Assembly: GCA_934132805.1 (NCBI GenBank)
Contig: CAKPAB010000031.1
Coordinates: forward strand, 1-15,185
Length of the DNA stretch: 15,185 bases
Reading direction: 5' to 3'
DNA from: an uncultured Clostridia bacterium
GTDB lineage: Bacteria; Bacillota; Clostridia; TANB77; CAG-508
The notes beneath the pieces are model-generated. The model saw nothing but the letters and a program-made list of their open reading frames with translations. It did no database searches and was not told the DNA's origin. This document shows positions 6,447 to 13,143 of this stretch, one piece after another. Numbering within the stretch: position 1 is the stretch's first letter; each line of letters begins with the position of its first letter. A program made the position numbers and the translations under genes.

Positions 6447-7508
6447 CTAGCATATATTATTTTTAAATTGTAAATCTCCTAATTTATCTGTTGTAATGTA
6501 ACCTGGTTGTGCATTAATAACATCAGGTATTCTGTTAACTACCGTTGCACAAGTTAATTCTACTGTTGCAGGCTTTTCAACAGTAATAGTTGTAGTTGGC
6601 TCTCCTTCTACTGTCCAAACATTTTTATCAAATTCATCTGGTGCATAAACTTTTCCTATGCATTCTGATTCAATTGTTATTCCTTCTTTTGTTTTTGTTG
6701 TAACTACTGCACTCATTCCTGTTGCATCTCCAGCCTTTATTGTCATATCTAGTGTTGATGAATAAATATCTTCTTTATATGTTTGTGGTACACATTTTTG
6801 TGTTTGGCTTATAACATTTAACCCTAGTTTAGAACATAACCATCCATTTACGCTCCACATATATGATGGTGCATATTCACCTTTGTTAATTATCTCTTGT
6901 CTTTCTTCATCTGACATTCTGTCTAATGCTGCTACTTGTTTATCAAAATCCTCTAATGTTAAACCAGCTCCATGTGCTTCTGCTAGTGCTATTCCGTAGT
7001 CTTCTACATTGTAGCTTGAACTTCCTTTTATTTTTGTTATTTTTTGTGTTGATCCTGCTATTGATGATATAAGTTGTCCCCAATATATATCTTGATATCC
7101 TGTTCCTGTTATTGTACAATTATTTGCTTTTGCTAATTCATCTATTTTGTTTGTTAATGTTGGGTTTGAATTTTGTGGATAAAATGCTTCTTCACATGTT
7201 GATATTGCATTTATTCCTAATTTCGCACATAACATATATGGCTCTTCTAGTTCTGCTATTAAGCTTCTTGTTGTTATTATACATATATTTGGTTTTGTTG
7301 TTTGCATCATTTCTTCTGCATTTTCTGCTGATACAACTACAACTCCCATTTTTTCTTTTCCTAATATTTCTCCTATGTCTTTTCCTATTACTTCTGGATT
7401 TACATCTACTGCTCCTACTATTTTAATTCCTTTTTCTAGCATGTACCTCATTGTGTATAAACTCATTTTTCCTACGCCATATTGTACGGCTTTGATTTTT
7501 TGTTCCAT
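6447..7508 (-). CDS. 2,4-diaminopentanoate dehydrogenase-like NAD(P)-dependent oxidoreductase
   Basis: The 353-residue protein begins with a Rossmann segment, IKAVQYGVGKMSLYTMRYMLEKGIKIVGAVDVNPEVIGKDIGEI, as in the dihydrodipicolinate reductase N-terminal fold and in 2,4-diaminopentanoate dehydrogenase, which acts in the clostridial oxidative ornithine pathway. TGTGYQDIYWGQL and the AHGAGLTLEDF region match my recollection of that amino-acid dehydrogenase group better than true DapB, which is about 100 residues shorter. None of the other ornithine-pathway genes is nearby, so the substrate is uncertain. AAAGGAGG precedes the ATG at 7508. The gene is followed 20 bases later by the dinB promoter with no clear terminator between. 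The family call is fairly secure; the exact reaction is inference. Confidence 0.65.
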   Translation of the reverse strand: MEQKIKAVQYGVGKMSLYTMRYMLEKGIKIVGAVDVNPEVIGKDIGEILGKEKMGVVVVSAENAEEMMQTTKPNICIITTRSLIAELEEPYMLCAKLGINAISTCEEAFYPQNSNPTLTNKIDELAKANNCTITGTGYQDIYWGQLISSIAGSTQKITKIKGSSSYNVEDYGIALAEAHGAGLTLEDFDKQVAALDRMSDEERQEIINKGEYAPSYMWSVNGWLCSKLGLNVISQTQKCVPQTYKEDIYSSTLDMTIKAGDATGMSAVVTTKTKEGITIESECIGKVYAPDEFDKNVWTVEGEPTTTITVEKPATVELTCATVVNRIPDVINAQPGYITTDKLGDLQFKNNIC

Positions 7509-7597
7509 ATTCTGAAACCTCCTTTGTTTTTATTTTATATAATTTTTTAAATTATATACATAAATTGTGAATTACTTCATTCCTCTCTATATTTTGT

Positions 7598-7626
7598 ATT
7601 TTATCATAAATTCTTTTTCAAAACAA
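7598..7626 (-). promoter_or_regulatory. Probable promoter of the diaminopentanoate dehydrogenase-like gene
   Basis: On the minus strand TTGTTT (7621-7626) and TAAAAT (7598-7603) are 17 bases apart, about 85 bases before the start codon. The dyads at 7636-7715 lie immediately upstream of the -35, where regulators commonly bind. Confidence 0.5.
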
Positions 7627-7635
7627 TATTTGCTA

Positions 7636-7680
7636 GAACAAATCTGAAAAAAATCAAAAATTTTTTCAGTAAATTTGTTC
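7636..7680. repeat. Intergenic dyad 1
   Basis: GAACAAAT-CTGAAAAAA (7636-7652) pairs with TTTTTTCAG-TAA-ATTTGTTC (7661-7680), giving 17 paired bases with a 3-base bulge and an 8-base loop. There is no U-run after it on either strand. It is the first of three adjacent large dyads between the CAU tRNA and the dehydrogenase-like gene. Confidence 0.6.
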
Positions 7681-7681
7681 G

Positions 7682-7715
7682 TGCACGAAAATTTATGAAA
7701 TAAATTTTCTGTGCA
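7682..7715. repeat. Intergenic dyad 2, with an adjoining perfect palindrome
   Basis: TGCAC (7682-7686) and AAAATTTAT (7688-7696) pair with ATAAATTTT (7700-7708) and GTGCA (7711-7715) around a 3-base loop. Its left foot also belongs to a perfect 12-base palindrome TTCGTGCACGAA (7678-7689) that bridges dyads 1 and 2 and is the most GC-rich spot in the spacer. Confidence 0.6.
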
Positions 7716-7721
7716 ATGTAA

Positions 7722-7765
7722 TTTTATATATTAGGAAAGTTGCATAACTTTCCTAATATATAAAA
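7722..7765. repeat. Intergenic dyad 3, perfect 20-bp stem
   Basis: The 20 bases at 7722-7741 are exactly complementary to those at 7746-7765 with a GCAT loop; the core is TTAGGAAAGTT/AACTTTCCTAA. Neither strand has a U-run after the stem, so it is not a standard terminator, and the CAU tRNA already has a separate terminator next to it. A 20-bp perfect stem is unlikely by chance even in AT-rich DNA. Confidence 0.7.
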
Positions 7766-7786
7766 AAACACCGTATTTCTACGATG
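7762..7786 (-). terminator. Terminator of the CAU tRNA
   Basis: On the minus strand CATCGTA-GAAA-TACGGTG forms a 7-bp stem (one T-G wobble) capped by a GAAA tetraloop and followed by seven T. It begins 7 bases after the tRNA CCA end. Confidence 0.8.
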
Positions 7787-7792
7787 TAATAT

Positions 7793-7869
7793 TGGTGCTC
7801 CCTCAAGGATTCGAACCTTGGACCCACCGGTTATGAGCCGGTTGCTCTGACCAACTGAGCTAAGGGAGC
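7793..7869 (-). tRNA. tRNA with anticodon CAT (Met elongator, or Ile2 if lysidine-modified)
   Basis: The minus strand folds as a 77-base cloverleaf. The acceptor GCTCCCT pairs with AGGGAGC, the D arm is AGCTCAGTTGGTCAGAGC, the anticodon arm is CCGGCTCATAACCGG, the T arm contains GGTTCGAATCC, the discriminator is A, and CCA is encoded. The lack of initiator features (no three G-C pairs at the base of the anticodon stem typical of tRNA-fMet, and a normal 1-72 pair) points to an elongator Met or an Ile2 tRNA; sequence alone does not settle which. Confidence 0.9.
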
Positions 7870-7903
7870 ATTTTTATTTTGATTATTGCTTAACGCAAGA
7901 TAA

Positions 7904-7932
7904 AGTATAACCTATTTTTAATTTCTTGTCAA
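7904..7932 (-). promoter_or_regulatory. Promoter of the CAU tRNA
   Basis: TTGACA (7927-7932) and TATACT (7904-7909) on the minus strand are separated by 17 bases, about 35 bases before the mature tRNA. Confidence 0.8.
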
Positions 7933-7984
7933 TAGTTTTTTTAAATTTTTTTCATTTTTATTTTTCCATTTTTTACCATTTAAT

Positions 7985-8013
7985 TTGCATTTTATTCATT
8001 TTTATGGTATAAT
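7985..8013 (+). promoter_or_regulatory. Promoter of the alarmone synthetase gene
   Basis: TTGCAT (7985-7990) and TATAAT (8008-8013) are separated by 17 bases, about 40 bases upstream of the ATG. It diverges from the tRNA promoter at 7904-7932, leaving about 50 bases between the two -35 elements. Confidence 0.75.
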
Positions 8014-8053
8014 AGTTATTGTCGCTTAATATTACAGAATAGGAGTTGATTAA

Positions 8054-9154
8054 ATGAATTCAAACATAAATACTTTTAAAGAGTCTTTAAAAGCTAATAT
8101 ATCTAACACAAAAGAAGAAAACTTAAATAATCAAGATGAGCTTACTCCTCTATTAAAAGCTTTAGACCTATTTCCATTACCTCAAAATGTAGAAGCAAAC
8201 ATTTCTGATGATAAAAAATATCTAAATATAAAATTAAAAGAAACTAAAAATGAGCAACATATATCATACCAATTTCCAATTGAGCCACTTGATTTATCTG
8301 CATTAGAAAGTCGTGATGACTATCAAGAATTATCTGATAGATATAGTATTTATACAAATGATTATGTTGATGAAATTAAAAAATATGCAATAATGGAAAG
8401 AGCTTATTTACAAGAACGATTCCCTAGTTTAGTTTTTAGTCTAAAAATAAGATTAAAGTCTCGTGAAAGCTATATGAAAAAATTAAACAAAAACATTCTA
8501 GAAGGTAAATCACCATATATAAATGACATTATGGCAGAAAGAATTGTTATTTCTAAATATAACAATTCAGATGATGAAAAAATTCTTGTTCCAATGTGTG
8601 AAGAAGTTAAGAATGCTCTTTGTGATTTTAGAAAAAACACAAATTTCAAAGAAACTTTAACAAAAAATTATATAGTTCATCCAAAAGAAAACGGTTATAA
8701 ATCAATTCACGTCTTAATGGAAGATATACATAATCCTGATTTAACTTATGAAACTCAAATTAGAACTTTTGACATGGAAAATATCTCTAAAACATCTGGA
8801 GAAGTTGCTCATAATAAATATAAACCAAGAATTTTAAATGACCTTTCAGCTAATAGAGTTCCTATATATTCAGAAGTTACTAATTTTACTGACGAATTTG
8901 GTAAACCTATTATGATCGATTTAGGTTTTGACTATAGATTTTATCATTTTTATAACTCTAATAAAAATAATCACTCAGATAAAAAAAATCTACATGCACT
9001 TCCTATAACATATAAAAGGTTTAGAAATGAGCAATATCAATTAGAGGATTCTTTAGGATTAAAATTTAAAGATTTAAGAAAAAAATTAAGAGATTTAAGT
9101 TTAAAAAACAAACAAGAACATCCTGGAAACAACGAAAATCAAGAAGTTAGATAA
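8054..9154 (+). CDS. RelA/SpoT synthetase-domain protein (putative (p)ppGpp synthetase)
   Basis: This 366-residue protein has a RelA/SpoT nucleotidyl-synthetase domain at about residues 110-260 and no HD hydrolase, TGS or ACT domain, so it is a small alarmone synthetase rather than a full Rel. Conserved elements are RLKSRESYMKKL (133-144), D158 and R163 in INDIMAERIVIS, NGYKSIH (213-219), the catalytic glutamate E233 in YETQIRT, and GEVAHNKYK. These predict pyrophosphate transfer from ATP to GDP/GTP. It is longer than RelQ/RelP-type enzymes because of about 110 N-terminal residues and a basic C-terminal tail I cannot assign. It is the only plus-strand gene, monocistronic, with its own promoter, a TAGGAG ribosome binding site and a terminator. 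No antitoxin-like partner gene adjoins it, which argues against a toxic-synthetase pair, though some toxins carry the antidote internally. Confidence 0.8.
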   Translation: MNSNINTFKESLKANISNTKEENLNNQDELTPLLKALDLFPLPQNVEANISDDKKYLNIKLKETKNEQHISYQFPIEPLDLSALESRDDYQELSDRYSIYTNDYVDEIKKYAIMERAYLQERFPSLVFSLKIRLKSRESYMKKLNKNILEGKSPYINDIMAERIVISKYNNSDDEKILVPMCEEVKNALCDFRKNTNFKETLTKNYIVHPKENGYKSIHVLMEDIHNPDLTYETQIRTFDMENISKTSGEVAHNKYKPRILNDLSANRVPIYSEVTNFTDEFGKPIMIDLGFDYRFYHFYNSNKNNHSDKKNLHALPITYKRFRNEQYQLEDSLGLKFKDLRKKLRDLSLKNKQEHPGNNENQEVR

Positions 9155-9176
9155 AACTCTACTTCTTGATTTTTTT
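9135..9176 (+). terminator. Terminator overlapping the end of the alarmone synthetase gene
   Basis: AAAATCAAGAAGT (9135-9147), which encodes part of the last codons, pairs with ACTTCTTGATTTT (9161-9173), and the stem runs into seven T on the plus strand. The reverse orientation offers only four T for the convergent methyltransferase gene. Confidence 0.8.
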
Positions 9177-9189
9177 ATTAATTAAGCCT

Positions 9190-9783
9190 CTATAGCTTTA
9201 TTATTTTACTTATTGCAAGTCCATCTCCCACTTCCAAAATCTCAGTTTCAAGATTTGGATTTTCAGAAACTTCTTTTATATATTCTCTTAGATTTCTTAC
9301 AGCTGTACGTTGTTTATGTTTATTATAATCACTCATAACATACCCTTTGTACAATATATTATCCGCAAAAATGACACCATTTTTACTTATCATTCTTAAA
9401 GCTTCTTTCAAAAAAAATGGATATTTACCCTTTGCAGCATCAATAAAAAACATATCATATTTTGAATTTAAAGTTGGTAATATTTCGACTGCATCTCCTT
9501 CATAAAGATTAATTTTTTCTTGAACACCAACTTTTTTAAAATTTTCTTTTGCTTCTTGAATTCTTTCCTCATCTCTTTCTATTGTATCAATTACCCCATC
9601 TTGTGCCAAAAATTCTGAGAAACACATTGCAGAATATCCAACAGCTGCTCCTATTTCCAATATTCTTTTGGGTGGATTTTCTTTTAATTCTTTTTCTATA
9701 ACTTCTAAAGTATCATCCATTATTATTGGTATATGTTCTTCTAAAGCTTTTCGTTTAATTTTTTCTAACTCTTGCTTATTCAT
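9190..9783 (-). CDS. trmR: O-methyltransferase, TrmR/YrrM-like
   Basis: This 197-residue class I SAM-dependent methyltransferase shows the cofactor loop LEIGAAVGYSA (42-52), the ribose-binding acid in IDTIERDEER (65-74), EGDAVEIL, and the metal-site acids in DMFFIDAAKGKYPFF (110-124) and ADNILYKG (140-147). This is the catechol-O-methyltransferase-like family (COG4122) that includes Bacillus subtilis TrmR (YrrM), which methylates 5-hydroxyuridine in the tRNA wobble position. That role is the best inference for a single-copy clostridial member of this length, but other O-methyltransferases share the motifs. It starts 13 bases after the typA stop with an AAAGGAAA ribosome binding site, so the two are co-transcribed. 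A translation factor and a tRNA modifier would make a sensible pair. Confidence 0.8.
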   Translation of the reverse strand: MNKQELEKIKRKALEEHIPIIMDDTLEVIEKELKENPPKRILEIGAAVGYSAMCFSEFLAQDGVIDTIERDEERIQEAKENFKKVGVQEKINLYEGDAVEILPTLNSKYDMFFIDAAKGKYPFFLKEALRMISKNGVIFADNILYKGYVMSDYNKHKQRTAVRNLREYIKEVSENPNLETEILEVGDGLAISKIIKL

Positions 9784-9796
9784 TTTTTGTTTCCTT

Positions 9797-11611
9797 TTAT
9801 TTATTTCTATTAGCTCTTTCTCTTTCCTTTGAGTCTAATATTTTCTTTCTTAATCTAATAGATTTTGGTGTTATTTCTACTAATTCATCATCTTGAATAA
9901 ACTCAATAGCTTTTTCAAGTGACATTTGAATTGGTGGAACTAATCTCAATGCTTCATCTGATCCTGAAGCTCTAGTATTTGTTAAATGTTTTTCTTTACA
10001 TACATTTATTGCTAAGTCTTCACCTCTAGAGTTTAGACCAACAATCATACCTTCATAAACATCTACACCTGGTCCTATAAATAAATCACCTTTATCTTGT
10101 GCATTATATAGACCATATGTTACTGATTTACCTGGCTCAAATGCAACTATTGTTCCTCTAACACGAGCTTGAATATCTCCCTTATATGGCTCATAACTAT
10201 CGAATATATGATTCATTGTTCCTTCACCCTTTGTGTCTGTAAGGAATTCTGTTCTATATCCAATTATTCCTCTTGCTGGAATTCTGAATTCTATTTTTGT
10301 ATGTCCAGCTTCTGCAGGCTCCATGTTAATCATTTCGCCTTTTCTTCTTCCTAATTTTTCAATTACATTTCCCACACAATCGTCTGGTACATTTACAACT
10401 AGTAATTCAATTGGCTCACATTTAACGCCATCAATTTCTTTGAAGATAACTTTTGGTCTTGAAACTAATAGCTCAAATCCTTCTCTCCTCATTGTCTCGA
10501 TTAGTACAGATAAATGTAATTCCCCTCTACCTGATACTTCAAATGAGTCTGGTGTCTCTCCGTCTTTTACTCTTAATGATACATTTCTTTCTAGTTCTTT
10601 GTATAATCTATCTCTTATATGTCTTGATGTTACAAATTGTCCTTCTTTTCCAGCAAATGGCCCATTATTTACGCTAAATGTCATTGTTACTGTTGGCTCA
10701 TCAATGTCTACAAATGGTATTTTTTCTGGATGTTCAAAATCACATACTGTATCACCTATATTGATGTCTGATAATCCTGCAAATTCTATGATATCACCTG
10801 CTCCTACTTCTTCGACTTCAACTTTTTTAAGTCCAACGTGTGTATATAATTTTGCTATTCTTCCTTGTGTTATTTTATCTTCTTTTCCACAAATGCTAAC
10901 TGGCATTCCAACTTTCATTGTTCCTCTTTCAAGTCTTCCTATACCAATTCTTCCAACATAATCATCATAATCTATATTTGATACTAGCATTTGTGCTGGT
11001 CCTTCTATTTCACATTTTGGTGGCTCTATTGTATTTATTATTGTTTCAAATAGACAAGATAAGTCTGTTGTTTCATCTGCTAAGTCCATTTTGGCAATTC
11101 CATTTTTTGCTGATGCATATACTACTGGGAAATCTAATTGTTCATCTGTTGCATCTAATTCAATAAATAATTCGATAACTTGGTCTACAACTTTTTCAGG
11201 TTGTGCTCCTGGTCTGTCTATTTTATTTATTACTACTATTGGCTTTAGTCCTAATGCCAATGATTTTTTTAAAACTTCTCTTGTTTGTGGCATTGCTCCT
11301 TCAAATGCATCAACTAATAGTAACACACCATCAACTGTTTTTAAAACTCTTTCTACTTCTCCTCCAAAGTCAGCATGTCCTGGTGTGTCTACTATGTTTA
11401 TTTTGATGTCCCCATGCATTACTGATGTGTTTTTAGATAAAATTGTTATTCCTCTTTCTTTTTCTTGGTCATTTGAGTCCATTACTCTTTCTTGTACTTG
11501 TTCATTTTCTCTGAATACGTGGCTTTGTTTTAGTAGTGCGTCTACTAGTGTTGTTTTTCCGTGGTCTACGTGTGCTATTATTGCTATGTTTCTTATGTTT
11601 TTGTTGTTCAT
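9797..11611 (-). CDS. typA: Ribosome-associated translational GTPase TypA/BipA
   Basis: This full-length 604-residue protein is close to the usual family length. The GTPase motifs are AHVDHGKTT (13-21), the switch I ERGITI (52-57), DTPGH (75-79) and NKID (129-132). The elongation-factor-like domains II, III and V follow, with SGRGELHLSVLIETMRREGFE and GRRKGEM, then the BipA-specific C-terminal domain (FIGPGVDVYEGMIVG, TNTRASGSDE, EFIQDDELVEITP). TypA binds the ribosome and assists 50S assembly and translation under stress such as low temperature. An AAGGGG site precedes the ATG at 11611, and a perfect-consensus promoter lies about 60 bases upstream. It heads an operon with the methyltransferase gene. 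Confidence 0.97.
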   Translation of the reverse strand: MNNKNIRNIAIIAHVDHGKTTLVDALLKQSHVFRENEQVQERVMDSNDQEKERGITILSKNTSVMHGDIKINIVDTPGHADFGGEVERVLKTVDGVLLLVDAFEGAMPQTREVLKKSLALGLKPIVVINKIDRPGAQPEKVVDQVIELFIELDATDEQLDFPVVYASAKNGIAKMDLADETTDLSCLFETIINTIEPPKCEIEGPAQMLVSNIDYDDYVGRIGIGRLERGTMKVGMPVSICGKEDKITQGRIAKLYTHVGLKKVEVEEVGAGDIIEFAGLSDINIGDTVCDFEHPEKIPFVDIDEPTVTMTFSVNNGPFAGKEGQFVTSRHIRDRLYKELERNVSLRVKDGETPDSFEVSGRGELHLSVLIETMRREGFELLVSRPKVIFKEIDGVKCEPIELLVVNVPDDCVGNVIEKLGRRKGEMINMEPAEAGHTKIEFRIPARGIIGYRTEFLTDTKGEGTMNHIFDSYEPYKGDIQARVRGTIVAFEPGKSVTYGLYNAQDKGDLFIGPGVDVYEGMIVGLNSRGEDLAINVCKEKHLTNTRASGSDEALRLVPPIQMSLEKAIEFIQDDELVEITPKSIRLRKKILDSKERERANRNK

Positions 11612-11672
11612 TTTTATTACCCCTTCTTTATTTATTTTTGTGTTATTTTATTTTTTCTCTTTTAACTTTAAA

Positions 11673-11701
11673 ATTATACTACTAAATCAAAGATTTGTCA
11701 A
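11673..11701 (-). promoter_or_regulatory. Consensus promoter of the typA operon
   Basis: TTGACA (11696-11701) and TATAAT (11673-11678) on the minus strand are separated by 17 bases. About 15 bases upstream of the -35 lies AAGTTTA-TG-TAAACTT (11716-11731), an interrupted palindrome with 7-bp arms that could be an operator, although its AT-only character makes chance plausible. Confidence 0.85.
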
Positions 11702-11956
11702 TTAAATTTTGAATAAAGTTTATGTAAACTTATGTATAGTGTTACAATTAACAATCTATGGAAAAATATTTAATTTTTAGTACAATGCAACACTAATAGA
11801 ACAAAAATTTAATAATAAATATCTGCTCTATTTTATATATCTTATTTTTAATTTTACATTTTATTTAAAAAGAAACTACTATTATTATCTTACTATTCGA
11901 TAGTTACTATCGGTCCATAGTTTTTAAAAATAATTTCCAAATTGTAATTTGTTACT
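11702..11956. other. Gene-free AT-rich spacer with a CGATAG dyad
   Basis: No convincing ORF is seen between the typA promoter and the deoxyribosyltransferase-like gene. The notable feature is at 11893-11926, where CGATAG-TTA-CTATCG (11898-11912) is nested among repeated ACTAT and ATAGT words, forming overlapping alternative hairpins. No U-run follows on the minus strand, so it is not an ordinary terminator for the gene ending at 11957. The rest is low-complexity A/T sequence. Confidence 0.5.
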
Positions 11957-12265
11957 CTACTTATTTTCGATTAAATCGGTATAATATATAATTTCTTTAC
12001 CTAATTTTTTTGCATAATCTATTTCTAATTTTGTACTATCTCCAATATAATTATTTATATTTACTACTAATATAGCATCTGATAATTCTATTCTTTTAAA
12101 ATGTGCCTCTTTTAATTTTATTAATTGCTCTTTGGTTCTCTTAATATCCTCTGATACTGGATATACTGGTGTAAGAATACAATATCCTTCTAATGCCATC
12201 TTTTCAGCAACTGTCATCATTTCATTTTTAAATTTTAAGCTTCCACATAGTGTTACTATTTTCAT
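11957..12265 (-). CDS. Nucleoside 2-deoxyribosyltransferase-like protein
   Basis: This 102-residue single-domain protein starts MKIVTLCGSLKFKNEM, like the GS(F/L)-containing first strand of the nucleoside deoxyribosyltransferase-like Rossmann fold. It continues with ILTPVYPV, SDAILVVNINNYIGDSTKLEIDYAKKLGKEIIYY. The glutamate in TKLEIDYA corresponds in position to the nucleophile of the family (the E of the xEIxYA motif). Members exchange or hydrolyse the N-glycosidic bond of deoxynucleosides or nucleotides, but many of this short type are untested, so the substrate is unknown. It begins 15 bases after the tatD stop with an AGAGGTG ribosome binding site and is probably its operon partner. Confidence 0.6.
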   Translation of the reverse strand: MKIVTLCGSLKFKNEMMTVAEKMALEGYCILTPVYPVSEDIKRTKEQLIKLKEAHFKRIELSDAILVVNINNYIGDSTKLEIDYAKKLGKEIIYYTDLIENK

Positions 12266-12280
12266 TACAACACCTCTAAT

Positions 12281-13059
12281 TTATAATTTCTTTTTAATTC
12301 CATATACTTTATATGCATTTTCTGTTGTCTTTTTTACAACTTCATCTTCTGGTATTCCTTTGATTTCAGCAATTTTTTTAACAATATAATTTAGATACAA
12401 CGAATTGTTTCTTGAGTTTTTTTCAAAAAGTTCTGGTGGTAATACTGGACTATCTGTTTCTATAACAATTTTATCTATAGGAGTAATCCTAACAGTCTCT
12501 TGCACATCTTTATATCTTGTAACAGGTCCACCAACTCCCAAATAATAACCCATTTCAACAAATTTCTTTGACATTTCTGGAGTTCCAGAATAACAGTGCA
12601 TTATTCCTGCTTTTTGTACTGAATTTTCTTTTAGAATTTTGTATACATCTTCTTGTGATTCTCTTGAATGTATTATTATAGGTAATTCATATTTATTTGC
12701 TAATTTTATTTGTTCTAAAAAATATTTTTTTGTAATTCAATAGGATAATCAAAATGATAATCTAACCCAGTTTCTCCAATTGCAATTAATTTTGAATATT
12801 TATTTTTTAATTCATCTTCAAATATATGCTCAATTTGGTCTAATGAAGTTTTCTTTTCAACTTCCATTGGATGTATTCCAACTGAATAATACATATTTGA
12901 ATATTCATTAGAATATTCTTTTACTTTCATAGCTGAATCTAAATTTATTCCTATATTAACCAAACCACATAGGGTTTCATTAAATTTATCAAATAATTTT
13001 CTTCTATCCTTATCAAATTCTTGCCAATCATAATAAGCATGAGTATCAAAATATAACAT
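12281..13059 (-). pseudogene. tatD: TatD-family metal-dependent nuclease, frameshifted
   Basis: TatD proteins are cytoplasmic TIM-barrel metal-dependent DNases. The first part (13059-12715) reads MLYFDTHAYYD and IGETGLDYHFD. The second part continues in another frame with IIIHSRES, MHCYSGTPEM and VIETDSPVLPPELF to a normal C-terminus at 12281. One base is missing around 12717-12731: adding one A to the A7 run (minus strand) or one T to the T6 run restores a continuous frame through LEQIKLANKYELP. Independently, the N-terminal metal motif HxH of the family reads H-A-Y, a CAT to TAT change that removes a metal ligand. Two lesions support real decay, although a homopolymer sequencing error could explain the frameshift alone. 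The ATG at 13059 has a strong AAGGAGG site. Confidence 0.8.
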
Positions 13060-13083
13060 ATTATTTCCTCCTTTTACTTTGAT

Positions 13084-13112
13084 ATTATATTGCTAAATTT
13101 AGAAAAAAGCAA
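13084..13112 (-). promoter_or_regulatory. tatD promoter overlapping the upstream terminator
   Basis: TTGCTT (13107-13112) and TATAAT (13084-13089) on the minus strand are 17 bases apart, about 25 bases before the tatD start. The -35 lies inside the foot and U-tract of the acetyltransferase terminator, the same arrangement as at ftsZ. Confidence 0.6.
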
Positions 13113-13132
13113 GGTAGCATTTGACACCTTGC
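13103..13132 (-). terminator. Terminator after the GNAT pseudogene
   Basis: GCAAGGT and ACCTTGC form a 7-bp stem with a 10-base loop (13109-13132), followed by six T on the minus strand. It begins about 12 bases after the inferred original stop of the acetyltransferase, which supports that reading of the broken gene. Confidence 0.75.
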
Positions 13133-13143
13133 CTAATTGCATA

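Noticed and set aside
7722..7765. The 20-bp perfect hairpin as a transcription terminator
   Set aside because: No U-run follows it on either strand, and the neighbouring tRNA has a separate proper terminator.
8054..9154. A toxin-antitoxin pair built on the alarmone synthetase
   Set aside because: There is no adjacent small gene on either side; the neighbours are a tRNA and a convergent methyltransferase.
10233..11705. Long plus-strand open frames opposite typA, and similar ones opposite ftsZ and thyA
   Set aside because: They mirror strongly conserved genes, lack ribosome binding sites and have low-complexity serine/threonine/leucine-rich translations.
12717..12731. Programmed -1 frameshifting to make full-length TatD
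   Set aside because: A slippery A-AAA-AAT heptamer exists, but no TatD is known to use frameshifting, I saw no strong downstream stem, and the metal-ligand loss points to decay or sequence error.
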